Shown: piece by piece, positions 26,046 to 35,224 of the stretch
How the letters are laid out: each line of letters begins with the position of its first letter
How positions within the stretch are numbered: position 1 is the stretch's first letter
NCBI RefSeq assembly: GCF_050589705.1
Contig: NZ_JBNGOT010000003.1
Span: 372,001-436,000, forward strand
DNA from: Sunxiuqinia rutila
GTDB lineage: Bacteria; Bacteroidota; Bacteroidia; Bacteroidales; Prolixibacteraceae
Direction of reading: 5' to 3'
Length of the DNA stretch: 64,000 nt
The notes under the pieces: model-generated
Told to the model about the DNA's origin: nothing
What the model saw: only the letters and a program-made list of their open reading frames with translations
The model's database searches: none
Program-made: the position numbers and the translations under genes

Positions 26046-27647
26046 TTATAAGATTTCTATAATCATTTGAGCCAGTTTAAACTGAGCTGAAGAGGTTAAA
26101 TGAACGCCATCAATTGTTAGTTCTTCGTCACTTTGTTTAAAAGCCTTGTTTACATTTAGGAAAATGGCATCATGCTGTTGAGCAAGCTTTTTGAACCGCA
26201 TGATATGTTTATCAATTCGCTTATTTCCACCGCCATATTTTTCCTGACTGGCTATCTTTTCGTTCATTGGCGGAGGTGAAACAACCACTATTTCAGGCAC
26301 AAATTGCATGTTATTTTTAAAATAATCTTCGATCAAGGCTAAAAGAGTATCCATATTATGGCGAACTTCGCCCATACGCTCTTTAAAAATCTTTTTGGCA
26401 TCATTGGTCCCCAGCCCCAGTATAATATAGTCCAGCTTTTCTCCTTCAGGCAGTTCAGCCAATGCCGCGTCAAGATAGGCATCTATATTTTTCAAGGTGT
26501 TGAGTCGCGGATTATTCAGATTGTCAAATCCAATGGTATTTCCGGCAACCGACTGGTTAACGACCCGTGAATAGGGCAGTAATTTTCGTAACTGAACCGG
26601 CCATCCGTTCTTTGCTGCAGCATTCGAATCGCCAATAGCCAGTATATTGAGTTTCTTGTTGTTTTCGGTCCCATCAACCGGAAGTAAACCCAACGCCTGC
26701 GGAACAATCATTTCATGTCCCCCTTCAAAAATGGTCAGGCTTAGGTTTGGCAACTCTCTGTAAAGGTGTACGTTTCTATCTCCAATTGCCAAACCTGTAT
26801 CAGGCGCTGGATTCATCCTTTTTTCCAGTAAAACCAACTTCAAACTATCCGAAACCATTTTCTGCGAATCGTTCGGAAAAAGCTGGCTTGCCAAACTATT
26901 ATACATATTTATGGAATGGGTAACAGGGACTGAACCGGTATACCCATCGTGAATGCCAGTGTAAATGTGCAGCGTGGCATCTTTCCGTTTATGTTTCGGG
27001 AAATCCATCAACTGAGGAGAACGTTTTTGGGCTTCACTTACATCAAACCCGTTTCCTCCTGTGGTTACCTGTTCCAAATCACGGGCATATTTTAAGCCCC
27101 GACCGACACATTCAAAATACCAGCTTTCAAGATTTGTAACCGGAGCCCATGCATGAAAACTTTTAACCGGATAAGTCAATTTCATGAATGACATTAAGCT
27201 TGCATGCCCGCCGCCGGAAACGCCAATAATATGCACCTCGGAAGAATCAACATTCCCTTTTTTAATTGCAAAACGAATAGCATCTTCAATATCCGAAATT
27301 GCCTGTTCGCTTCCGCAGGCTTCAAATCTGTTGTTCGGGCCACGGAAGTCGGGATGGATATAATTCCACCCTCTCAGAACGATCTCGTTGGCCAACGGAT
27401 CATTCTGCAGGTAGTCGCCACTCCAGGTGTGTAATGAAATGATAAGAGGCTGAGGAGTTGAAAGCGGAGATTTATAAAATACGGCCTGTTGAGTTTCACC
27501 ATCAAACGATGACGCTATTTCAACCCGTTCAAAATCTTCGGGCCAGCTTTTATCAAGCGTATTATCCCATGCTGTTTTTGCCTCCTGCGACCGAAGGTGC
27601 AAAGAGCAAACAACAAAAATCAACACGTATAATAGTTTGTTCTTCAT
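26046..27647 (-). CDS. Two-domain secreted esterase: alpha/beta hydrolase plus SGNH hydrolase
   Basis: 533 aa with a signal peptide (cut near LRSQE). Residues about 30-325 are an alpha/beta hydrolase of the prolyl oligopeptidase/acetyl-esterase kind: Ser144 in GVSGGGHAS, Asp234 in GIHDGYTG and His311 in EGGHEM. Residues about 330-533 form an SGNH/GDSL hydrolase: Ser341 in AIGDSNA, Gly/Asn in SVAGN, Asn415 in GLGTND, and Asp513/His516 in TIDGVHLT. Both triads look intact, so the protein could remove two kinds of acyl group, or the same one from two positions. It lies 33 bp downstream of GH16 in the module 3 operon, which implies that the target glycan is acylated. Confidence 0.85.
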   Translation of the reverse strand: MKNKLLYVLIFVVCSLHLRSQEAKTAWDNTLDKSWPEDFERVEIASSFDGETQQAVFYKSPLSTPQPLIISLHTWSGDYLQNDPLANEIVLRGWNYIHPDFRGPNNRFEACGSEQAISDIEDAIRFAIKKGNVDSSEVHIIGVSGGGHASLMSFMKLTYPVKSFHAWAPVTNLESWYFECVGRGLKYARDLEQVTTGGNGFDVSEAQKRSPQLMDFPKHKRKDATLHIYTGIHDGYTGSVPVTHSINMYNSLASQLFPNDSQKMVSDSLKLVLLEKRMNPAPDTGLAIGDRNVHLYRELPNLSLTIFEGGHEMIVPQALGLLPVDGTENNKKLNILAIGDSNAAAKNGWPVQLRKLLPYSRVVNQSVAGNTIGFDNLNNPRLNTLKNIDAYLDAALAELPEGEKLDYIILGLGTNDAKKIFKERMGEVRHNMDTLLALIEDYFKNNMQFVPEIVVVSPPPMNEKIASQEKYGGGNKRIDKHIMRFKKLAQQHDAIFLNVNKAFKQSDEELTIDGVHLTSSAQFKLAQMIIEIL

Positions 27648-27680
27648 TGTCAGTTGGTTTATATTCTAAAATTCGTCGAA

Positions 27681-28508
27681 CTATTCAGGTTGATAAACCC
27701 GAACATAATCTACAATCATCGATTGTGGAAAAATCGTATCATCAACTCCGTGTTTTCCGCCCCATACACCTCCAACGGCAAAATTCATAATCAGATAAAA
27801 AGGCTGATCAAATGGCCAGTTCTCCTCCGTTTTAACCTCAGGAGCATAAACGTTGGTAATGTTGTCAGGAGAGTCAAGGTAAAATTTGATCGAATCTTTA
27901 GTCCATATCAATCCATAATTGTGAAACTCTTCCTCGGCTGTTGCCAGTGGCGTAATTTCGTGAAACTCCGTAACCCCATGCTGGTATTGCGTATGCACAT
28001 TGGAGTGTGTCGTATCAGCCTGATAACCGACATATTCCATAATATCGATTTCACCACACTTAGGCCAGCTCACCTCATCAATATTTGAACCCAACATCCA
28101 CAAAGCAGGCCAGGTTCCTTTGCCATGCGAAGCAGGCATTTTGGCACGAAACTCAATTCGGCCATATTTAAATTCCTGTTTTCCTTTGCTATTCAAACGT
28201 GTCGACGTGTATCCGCCTTTTTTGTTCTCCCCGGTTTTTAGGGCTTTAATGTGCAACATACCGTCTTCAAGTTTATAGTACGCTGTGTCTTCAACATATT
28301 GCTGCCACTCGTTATTGACACGGCCAGCATCCCACAAAACAAAGTTCCAGTTGTCAAGGTTAACGGTATTCCCGTCAAACTCATCACTCCACACCAAATT
28401 CCAGCCATCCTGTACAGGTGAAGGCGGTACATTTTTATTTTCTACGGTCTTACCTTGGCAGCTGGTCAACAACAAGGCGATAAGTGAGTAAAAAACTATC
28501 TTTTTCAT
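27681..28508 (-). CDS. GH16 endo-glycanase (GH16_3 laminarinase-like), lipoprotein
   Basis: 275 aa, lipobox LLLTSC (Cys17). The single GH16 jelly roll begins at LVWSDEFDG. The catalytic signature GEIDIMEYVG places the nucleophile at Glu153, the assisting Asp at 155 and the acid/base at Glu158. NNEWQQYVED and GTWPALWMLG are typical of the laminarinase-type subfamily GH16_3, which holds endo-beta-1,3-glucanases and some endo-beta-1,3-galactanases. It is the first enzyme after susD in module 3, and as a lipoprotein it is well placed to make the first cuts at the cell surface. It lacks extra binding modules. Confidence 0.92.
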   Translation of the reverse strand: MKKIVFYSLIALLLTSCQGKTVENKNVPPSPVQDGWNLVWSDEFDGNTVNLDNWNFVLWDAGRVNNEWQQYVEDTAYYKLEDGMLHIKALKTGENKKGGYTSTRLNSKGKQEFKYGRIEFRAKMPASHGKGTWPALWMLGSNIDEVSWPKCGEIDIMEYVGYQADTTHSNVHTQYQHGVTEFHEITPLATAEEEFHNYGLIWTKDSIKFYLDSPDNITNVYAPEVKTEENWPFDQPFYLIMNFAVGGVWGGKHGVDDTIFPQSMIVDYVRVYQPE

Positions 28509-28551
28509 CCTTTCTTAGTTCTAATCAAATTTACAATGGTCTGTTTTGAAA

Positions 28552-28577
28552 GATAGGCTGCTAAAAAGCAACCTATC
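28552..28577 (-). other. Intercistronic hairpin between susD and GH16 (module 3)
   Basis: Inverted repeat GATAGG/CCTATC (28552-28557 with 28572-28577), extended inward by TGC/GCA across a mismatch. On the minus strand only TTTC follows, so it is more likely to be a partial terminator or an mRNA processing or stability element, separating highly expressed susCD from the enzyme genes. Confidence 0.35.
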
Positions 28578-28596
28578 CTTGTTAAAACAACCTTTT

Positions 28597-30147
28597 CTAT
28601 TCCCAATAAGCATTTTGTTTTAATGGCCCTATCGACAAGTCAATTTGAACTTGAGGAATGGGATAAAATACATTCTTTGGTTTCGTCCAACCTCTGCTTC
28701 CCAAGACCGTTTCTGCCTGTCCTGTGCGAACAAGATCAAAATAGCGGTCATTTTCAAAGGCCAGCTCAAAACGACGCTCATCCCAAATATCCTGTAGGGT
28801 TAAATTTCCGCTGCTAATTTCAGGTTCTCCGGCACGGCTACGTACTTTATTCAGCGAAACAGCTGCCCCAGCAACATCGTTGGTCATGAATTTAGCCTCT
28901 GCATCAATTAACAGGACATCGGCAAACCTGAAAAAGCGTTGGTTCTGTTCTGTTTGTTGCATCCACCAGTTTCCTTTAATATCCGATCGCTCGGCAAGAG
29001 GAATATATACTTTGTAGTTGTAGCGCGGCAGACCTGTTACTCCATCGATATCAGTCGCTCCTTCTACAACTCGGTCATCAACCAGTGTATCGCCATAGAA
29101 AATAACTGAATACTGGTAACGCAAATCATTTTGTTCTGCTTCCCGGGCTTTCCATGCGGCAACCAGGTCATCACTTGGAACACTGTATCCAAAGCCTCCA
29201 TCGAAGCTTTTAACCCATGAATTTAACGCATAGGCCGATTGAGCAACTCCTCCGTTAGTCGAAGAAACACCAGCCTGTGATTCAAAGATTGATTCATCAC
29301 AGTTTTCCTGGGCCAGCCGGAAAAGGTAAAAGAAACTGGAATCACCTTTTGCCGTGTAGAGTGAATAAATACCATTGTTGATTACATCGTTGGTCACGGT
29401 TTTTACATCTTCCCAGGTTTTCTCGCCGATCGCCTGTCCATCAGGCATAAAATTCACACCTGACGCCATATACATCAGCACTTTAGCTTCCAGTGCCCGG
29501 GCCGACCATGCCGTTACACGCCCTTTCCATTCACTGCCCCAAGGACTTTTCCGCATGTTTTCGTAGCCATATTTCAAATCACGCAAAATGAAGGCATACA
29601 CCTCTTCAATGGATGATTTTTCAATGTCATAAGCGCCATTTTCGGGTAATCCGTCGTAAATGATAACCTCGCCCCAAAGCTTGGCCATTTCAAAATAAGT
29701 CCAGGCACGAATAAATTTTGCTTCTCCCAAAATTTGCTTTTTATCGGCCTCGTCCATTTCAATATCAGGCACATATTCCAAAACCTGATTACAAAGATTC
29801 ACCATTGCATATCTTGATTTCCACAAATTATCAAAACGTGTAAATGATGGTGTAAAGGAATAATCGATAAACGCATTCACCTCAGACTGGCTACCAGCAG
29901 TTGATCCTTTGGCTGTGTTGTCACCCGCCATTTCTTCCGGCCCCATAACACTGTTGTCGTAATAGGCCCAGTCGGCATTAAACTGCCCATAGCATGCTGT
30001 TAGGGCCGAAATGGCATCTTCCTTAGTCTGCCAGAACTCTTCCTGAGGTAACTTATTATAATCACTGAATTCTAAATTGGATTCACAGGCAGTAAAACCA
30101 ATTACTCCGGTTAGTAATGCTATTTTTAGTAAATTTCTCATTTTCAT
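28597..30147 (-). CDS. SusD-like outer-membrane glycan-binding lipoprotein (module 3)
   Basis: 516 aa RagB/SusD family lipoprotein with lipobox VIGFTAC (Cys21). Landmarks are LPQEEFWQTKEDAISAL, RAWTYFEMAKLWGEVIIYD, the ADVLLIDAEAKF helix and the C-terminal ELAFENDRYFDLVRTG, ending in QNAYWE. It partners the SusC whose stop is 5 bp upstream. Together they should bind and import the oligosaccharides made by the downstream GH16 enzyme. Two ATG codons (30147 and 30141) are possible starts. Confidence 0.95.
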   Translation of the reverse strand: MKMRNLLKIALLTGVIGFTACESNLEFSDYNKLPQEEFWQTKEDAISALTACYGQFNADWAYYDNSVMGPEEMAGDNTAKGSTAGSQSEVNAFIDYSFTPSFTRFDNLWKSRYAMVNLCNQVLEYVPDIEMDEADKKQILGEAKFIRAWTYFEMAKLWGEVIIYDGLPENGAYDIEKSSIEEVYAFILRDLKYGYENMRKSPWGSEWKGRVTAWSARALEAKVLMYMASGVNFMPDGQAIGEKTWEDVKTVTNDVINNGIYSLYTAKGDSSFFYLFRLAQENCDESIFESQAGVSSTNGGVAQSAYALNSWVKSFDGGFGYSVPSDDLVAAWKAREAEQNDLRYQYSVIFYGDTLVDDRVVEGATDIDGVTGLPRYNYKVYIPLAERSDIKGNWWMQQTEQNQRFFRFADVLLIDAEAKFMTNDVAGAAVSLNKVRSRAGEPEISSGNLTLQDIWDERRFELAFENDRYFDLVRTGQAETVLGSRGWTKPKNVFYPIPQVQIDLSIGPLKQNAYWE

Positions 30148-30152
30148 TCCAA

Positions 30153-33100
30153 TTAAAAATTAAGATTTAAGCCAATACTGTAGACTGACGATAACGGGTA
30201 AACACCGTTGTCAACACCACTCAACAATGGATTGCCTGAAGAAACCTCCGGAGAGAATCCATTGTATTTGAAGAATGTTACAGGATTTTCGGCATTTACA
30301 TAAAATCTCACACTTTGAATTCCCAGACCATCAAAAACTCTTTCCGGTAACGTATAGCCCAACTGAATATTCTTAATTCTGAAATAACTACCATCTTCTA
30401 CGTAGAATGAATTTGGTGTTCGAGGGTCTCCAGCTTTTACCAACACCGAAGGGTAAGTTGTTGAAGTTCCTTCGCCATGCCATCTGTTCTCGAAGAATTC
30501 TTTGTCGAAGTTCTTCGTTGTAAACATCAACAAACGATTTTCATTGAAGATTTTGTTGCCGGCAACTCCCTGGCAAAACAGATTAAAGTCAAGTCCTTTA
30601 TAATCCAGCCCAATATTAAGACCATAAATAACAGGCGGGTTTGGACTTCCAAGGGAAACCCTGTCTTTTTCATCAATAACACCATCGGAGTTAACATCTT
30701 CAAATTTCAAATGACCAGGAATGGTGTTTTGCAAGTGAGGATAGTTATCAATTTCTTCTTGATTTTGGAATACACCAATGGCGCGATATCCGAAAAACTC
30801 ACCTACAGAATGGCCCACCATTGTGCGGGTTAGTGGCTTAACATTATTGGCATCGTCACCCTTGTCATAATAACTTGCTCCGGCTGCACTAATGGCTTTT
30901 ACGTTGTTGTCGTTAAAGGTGAAGTTGGCATTTACCCGGTATCCCAGATCACCAACCTTATCATTCCAACCAACAGATAATTCAACCCCTTGATTCAGGA
31001 TGTCGGCATAGTTGCCCCAAACTCCCCTACCATCAATACCCGTGCTGGCCAGGGCAGTTGTAGCAAAAATGGCATCTCTGGTTAATTTGTAATACAAGTC
31101 AAGCGATGTTGTCAATCGGCTATCCATCGTATGCATGTCAATTCCAATATTGGTTTCATCAACCACCTCCCACTTAAGGTCTGGGTTGAAAGACTTTTTG
31201 ATGGTAACAGAAGGAGAAACAGGTCCTAATCCACTGTTTTGGTCTGGTCCAAAAATGACCGGCGTTCCGTTTGATGTTGTCAGTTGGTACAAATTAGAAG
31301 GAATGTTTGCATTCCCCAGTAATCCCCATCCTGCGCGCACTTTAAGAAAATCAATCCCCGTGTCAGCCATAAAACTTTCTTCCGAAACAACCCATCCTAA
31401 ACCTACTGAAGGGAAATAGCCCCAACGGTTATTAGCCGGGAATTTGGAAGACGCATCCGCTCTCATCGTAAAGTTTGCGAGATACTTGTTCTTGTAATCA
31501 TAATTTAAACGTCCCATGTAACCAATCTGAACGTTTTTACTCCCTCCATCACTTGCCACAATTGTAGAGTTGGTACTTGCTTTTCCGATAGAAAGAAAAA
31601 GGAAGCTGGAGTTGATTTCAGGCAGGTCAACGATATCTTCTGCCTTACCGTTCAAATAATCTGTTTTGTACTCACGGTAAGTATACCCCGCCATCGCTTT
31701 TATTTGGTGAACATTTTTAATGAGTTTTTCCCAAGTCAGGATATTATCCCATGAAACACTCAAATTGTTAGAGTAGTTCTTAGTCATCCAGTTGTATGGG
31801 CTCATTTGTGTTGCACTCACCTCGTATTTAGGAGTGTATGAAATCGATTTTCTAAAAGTTGGGTTGGTTCCGATCGTTGATTTGAACTCAAAATCCTTCA
31901 GGAATTTAATTTTAACGTAAGTATTGGCAAATGCATTGATTTTATTGGACCAACGGTGATTGTAAAATAATTTTGCTGCAGGGTTCGATTGGTTGTCAGG
32001 CGTAAATCCATTGATCATGGATGGATCAGTAAATTCTCCGTTTTCATTGGTTGGAGCATAAAGAGGAATTGCTCTGAACGCATCCAGTAAAAGCCCGTTA
32101 GGAGCCGGATTTGCTTGAGTTGATGAAACAACTAAACTCATTCCCATATCAATATTGTCATTGATAAAGATGTCGTAGTTTGCGCGCAAACCCAGTTTAC
32201 TGTAATTATCATCTTTAATCAATCCATCTTCTTTCAAATGGTTAAGACCAATATTGAAAGCCGTTTTTTTGCCACCACCACGAATGTTGATATCTTCACT
32301 ATGTGTAATTGAATTCTCCAAAACCTCGTCAAACCAGTTGGTATTGGCAGTAAATACCGACGGATCAAGTTTATCCTCGGGGCTTCCACTATATTCCATG
32401 CGTTCATTCCACATGGTAATCCACTCCCCGGTACCAACCATCTCCATCAATTGAGATGCTTTCTTAACCCCCACGTAAGAGTTGAATGATACTTCTACAT
32501 CGCCGTCCCGGCTCCCTTTTTTCGTTGTAACCAAAATTACCCCGTTCGCAGCCTGAACACCATAAATCGCAGAAGCTGAAGCATCGCGAAGAACCGACAT
32601 CGTCTCGATATCATTTGGTCCCAAATAGCTGATATCATTTACAATTACTCCGTCAACAACATACAAAGGGTTAGAGTTAAAAGTAGAACCTGTTCCACGA
32701 ATACGAATGGATGGCGAACTACCCGGAGAACCACTATTGGTAATTTGCACACCCGCAAAACGTCCCTGAACAGATGCCATGGCACTACCAACTGTCTGGT
32801 TGGCAATCTCATCAGCACTAATTGTCGCAATGGAACTGGTAAGGTCTTTTTTCTTTTGTGTTCCATAGCCAATCGCTACAACTTCTTCAAGTCCGATGAA
32901 ATTTTCTTCAAGAACAACATCAATCGTCGCCGTTTTTCCGACCACGACTTCTTCGGGTTTCATGCCTACAAACGAAAACACCAGGGTGGTTCCTTCAGTT
33001 ACATCCGGAAGCATGTAATTGCCATCAAAATCAGTAATTGTTCCGGTAGTTGATCCTTTAATAAGCACAGTTACACCTGGAAGCGGAGCTCCTGAAACAT

Positions 33101-33524
33101 CTTTTACCTTTCCGGTAATTTTCCGGGCCTGTTCTTTTAACTCTGAAAATCGGTTTTCCGGTGCCTTGTGAATAATGATTAACTTATTGTTAATCGTATA
33201 ATTCAATCCCGATTCCTGCATCAAAAATTCCAGAACCTCTTCAATTGTTTGATCTTTTGAATTCAAACTAATTTCTTTCGTCAAATCAACTTCTTGATTG
33301 TTGTAGAAAAAAGAAAAATCAGTTTGATCTTCAATTTGCCCCAGCACCTTTTCAATTGACAGGTTTTGAGCTGACAAATTCAACTTTGTTTGTTGGGCAT
33401 AGCTAGCTGCAGATACCTGCATAAAAGCGGCCAACAAAAACACGCACACTAATTTCATAATTCGATAGATTTGGAGAAAGTCATCCCATAAAACATACTT
33501 CCTCGCAGTTCGCCTTTTTTTCAT
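30153..33524 (-). CDS. SusC-like TonB-dependent transporter with STN domain (module 3)
   Basis: 1123 aa from the ATG at 33524 (MKKRRTARK). The frame extends 8 codons further to a TTG, but the ATG has the same CAAATnTATGAAAAAAA context as the other susC genes. An extended n-region is followed by a signal core (LVCVFLLAAFMQVSAAS), STN (about 50-125), CarboxypepD_reg (GVTVLIKGSTTGTITDFDGN), a plug (VLRDASASAIYGVQAANGVILVTT) and a barrel ending GLNLNF. It imports glycan fragments and, through STN, reports ligand to the FecR protein encoded 86 bp upstream. Confidence 0.95.
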   Translation of the reverse strand: MKKRRTARKYVLWDDFLQIYRIMKLVCVFLLAAFMQVSAASYAQQTKLNLSAQNLSIEKVLGQIEDQTDFSFFYNNQEVDLTKEISLNSKDQTIEEVLEFLMQESGLNYTINNKLIIIHKAPENRFSELKEQARKITGKVKDVSGAPLPGVTVLIKGSTTGTITDFDGNYMLPDVTEGTTLVFSFVGMKPEEVVVGKTATIDVVLEENFIGLEEVVAIGYGTQKKKDLTSSIATISADEIANQTVGSAMASVQGRFAGVQITNSGSPGSSPSIRIRGTGSTFNSNPLYVVDGVIVNDISYLGPNDIETMSVLRDASASAIYGVQAANGVILVTTKKGSRDGDVEVSFNSYVGVKKASQLMEMVGTGEWITMWNERMEYSGSPEDKLDPSVFTANTNWFDEVLENSITHSEDINIRGGGKKTAFNIGLNHLKEDGLIKDDNYSKLGLRANYDIFINDNIDMGMSLVVSSTQANPAPNGLLLDAFRAIPLYAPTNENGEFTDPSMINGFTPDNQSNPAAKLFYNHRWSNKINAFANTYVKIKFLKDFEFKSTIGTNPTFRKSISYTPKYEVSATQMSPYNWMTKNYSNNLSVSWDNILTWEKLIKNVHQIKAMAGYTYREYKTDYLNGKAEDIVDLPEINSSFLFLSIGKASTNSTIVASDGGSKNVQIGYMGRLNYDYKNKYLANFTMRADASSKFPANNRWGYFPSVGLGWVVSEESFMADTGIDFLKVRAGWGLLGNANIPSNLYQLTTSNGTPVIFGPDQNSGLGPVSPSVTIKKSFNPDLKWEVVDETNIGIDMHTMDSRLTTSLDLYYKLTRDAIFATTALASTGIDGRGVWGNYADILNQGVELSVGWNDKVGDLGYRVNANFTFNDNNVKAISAAGASYYDKGDDANNVKPLTRTMVGHSVGEFFGYRAIGVFQNQEEIDNYPHLQNTIPGHLKFEDVNSDGVIDEKDRVSLGSPNPPVIYGLNIGLDYKGLDFNLFCQGVAGNKIFNENRLLMFTTKNFDKEFFENRWHGEGTSTTYPSVLVKAGDPRTPNSFYVEDGSYFRIKNIQLGYTLPERVFDGLGIQSVRFYVNAENPVTFFKYNGFSPEVSSGNPLLSGVDNGVYPLSSVYSIGLNLNF

Positions 33525-33537
33525 ACATTTGAAATGT

Positions 33538-33607
33538 TTATTAGACAATTATTTATTTGATTGTTTTAAAGACGGGATGTTGTGGCGACATCTCGTCTTT
33601 TCTTTTT
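33538..33607 (+). ncRNA. Candidate cis-antisense small RNA over the susC leader (module 3)
   Basis: Predicted. TACATTTG (33524-33531) matches TAnnTTTG and overlaps the complement of the susC start codon. The -33 region is weak (AGTTCG at 33507). The RNA would run from about 33538 to the terminator at 33568-33607, about 70 nt, entirely within the susC leader and short of fecR, whose stop is at 33611. It is the shortest of the three candidates and has the most stable terminator stem. Confidence 0.48.
33568..33607 (+). terminator. Plus-strand intrinsic terminator in the fecR-susC spacer (module 3)
   Basis: A 13-bp stem (33568-33580 with 33588-33600, one G-T pair) with a 7-nt loop, then TTTTCTTTTT. 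It is oriented against the minus-strand operon, as in modules 1 and 2. Confidence 0.78.
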
Positions 33608-33610
33608 AAG

Positions 33611-34597
33611 CTACATAGGCTTGTAAATTAATTCGAACTCTCTAAAATTCTTCTTCTCGTAATCAATCGGACTGGTCAATTTCAAGGCATCCAATACTTG
33701 CCAGATGGTTTCCTGATTTTTAAAACTTCCGGAGTAAACCATGGTCTCCAAGTCTTTTGACTGATAACTCAACCTTACATCATACCAGCGCTCCAGGCGC
33801 TTAATCAAGTCAGAAAAAGGAATTTCCTTAAAAACAAATTCCCCATTCACCCAAGCCAGCTCTGTGTCAACATTCACTTTTTCCAACACCGGCTTCATGG
33901 TTTTCTGGTCAAAACTGACCTTTTCTCCGGGCTTCAACCCAAAAACTTGCTGATTTATGGTGGAAAGCAAAACACTTCCTTCTGATAAGGTAAGGCTCAC
34001 CTGTCGATCTTCGGCATGACTGCTTACATTAAACTTGGTTCCCGTAACCAACACATCAAACTTATCGGTCTGCACTGTAAAAGGATTCTTGACATCCGAC
34101 TGAACCTCAAAGTAAGCTTCACCGGTCAATCGAACAAGGCGCTTTTTAGTAGAATAATCAGAACTGACTTCCAGGCGGCTGTCAGCATTGAGCTTCACTT
34201 TTGTTCCATCAGCCAGAGTCAATTCGGAACGTGATCCTTGCGGAACATAAAACGACTCAACCTGATGTTTCGCATCAGAAGTTAAATCTGAATGAAAGAT
34301 CCCGCCAATCAACAGGCCTAGCAAAAGTATAGCTGCTGCAGACAAACCATACACCCAGGAGGGAATTGTTCGGGTTTGCTTTTGAGAAGCTTGTCGTTTA
34401 TAAAATTTCAACAATTGCTCGGTTTCACGCGATGCCGTTTTGAGACTGGCATCCCAGGTGTCCTTGAGTTTCAGAAATTGCTTTTTGTTCTCAGGACTCT
34501 CATGAATCCACTGAAGAAGCCGGGTATTATCTTTTTCCGAAAGGTTCCCATTCAGATACCGGGCAATTAATTGTTCATGATCTGCTGTTTTGTTCAT
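33611..34597 (-). CDS. FecR-type anti-sigma factor (module 3)
   Basis: 328 aa from the ATG at 34597 (MNKTADHEQLIARYLNGN); 14 extra upstream codons are open but not family-like. A cytoplasmic N-terminal part precedes one membrane helix at about 88-108 (VYGLSAAAILLLGLLIGGI). The FecR domain includes LADGTKVKLNADSRLEVS and GEAYFEVQSDVKNPFTVQT, followed by DUF4974 (FSDLIKRLERWYDVRLSY). It restrains the sigma factor encoded 60 bp upstream until the module 3 SusC signals. Confidence 0.93.
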   Translation of the reverse strand: MNKTADHEQLIARYLNGNLSEKDNTRLLQWIHESPENKKQFLKLKDTWDASLKTASRETEQLLKFYKRQASQKQTRTIPSWVYGLSAAAILLLGLLIGGIFHSDLTSDAKHQVESFYVPQGSRSELTLADGTKVKLNADSRLEVSSDYSTKKRLVRLTGEAYFEVQSDVKNPFTVQTDKFDVLVTGTKFNVSSHAEDRQVSLTLSEGSVLLSTINQQVFGLKPGEKVSFDQKTMKPVLEKVNVDTELAWVNGEFVFKEIPFSDLIKRLERWYDVRLSYQSKDLETMVYSGSFKNQETIWQVLDALKLTSPIDYEKKNFREFELIYKPM

Positions 34598-34657
34598 ATC
34601 CAACCTCTTTTTTGGGTCTTTTACTAACAACACAACCAAGCATCATAAATTACGTCA

Positions 34658-35215
34658 TCAATTGGAAAGTTTTTTCACCTTATTTTTCAAACAACAGAAA
34701 TTGAGAAAGATATGAAACAACTTTTCAGCCAATTTTTCTCGCAAGGCAGACAAAGCACGAAACAAACGCGTTTCGACTGTACGCAAAGGAACATTTAGTA
34801 CTTCTGCTATTTCCTTATTTTTCAATCCTTCAAAGCGACTAAGTTCAATAACTTCGCGGTGAATGTCGGACAACGAGTGTATTGCCTGGTAGATTCTGTC
34901 AAGGTTTTCTTTTTCTATTAGGGATTCCTCACCATCGCGATAATACAACAACTCCATTTCCTTAATTCCCTGAAATTGCTGATACTGACTAACCACTTGC
35001 TGATGTTTCAGGTAATTCAGACAAGCGTTTCGAATGGATCGAAACAGGTAAGCTTTTAGATGTTCATCATCCAGATTAAGCTTTTTCTTCTCCCAAATCA
35101 ATGTAAAAACATCCTGCACCAAGTCTAAAGCCACTTCTTCATCCGCAACAAATTTGAGTGCATACACAAACAACGAATGATGATAATTCTTAAATAGTGT
35201 ATCAAAGTCTGACAT
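34658..35215 (-). CDS. ECF-type RNA polymerase sigma factor (module 3)
   Basis: About 185 aa, ECF sigma factor. Sigma-2 is at about 15-85 (LDLVQDVFTLIWEKKKLNL) and sigma-4 HTH at about 115-170 (LSDIHREVIELSRFEGLKNKEIAEVLNVP). Two ATGs compete (35224 and 35215); the second gives the family-typical N-terminus MSDFDTLFKNYHHSLF. The basic tail (FCCLKNKVKKLSN) is unusual. It stands at the head of the sigma-fecR-susCD-enzyme module and is divergent from the hydrogenase maturation genes. Confidence 0.93.
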   Translation of the reverse strand: MSDFDTLFKNYHHSLFVYALKFVADEEVALDLVQDVFTLIWEKKKLNLDDEHLKAYLFRSIRNACLNYLKHQQVVSQYQQFQGIKEMELLYYRDGEESLIEKENLDRIYQAIHSLSDIHREVIELSRFEGLKNKEIAEVLNVPLRTVETRLFRALSALREKLAEKLFHIFLNFCCLKNKVKKLSN

Positions 35216-35224
35216 CCTAATCAT

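Noticed and set aside
28552..28577. Full transcription terminator between susD and GH16
   Set aside because: The stem is interrupted and followed by only TTTC on the coding strand, and the genes downstream clearly belong to the same operon.
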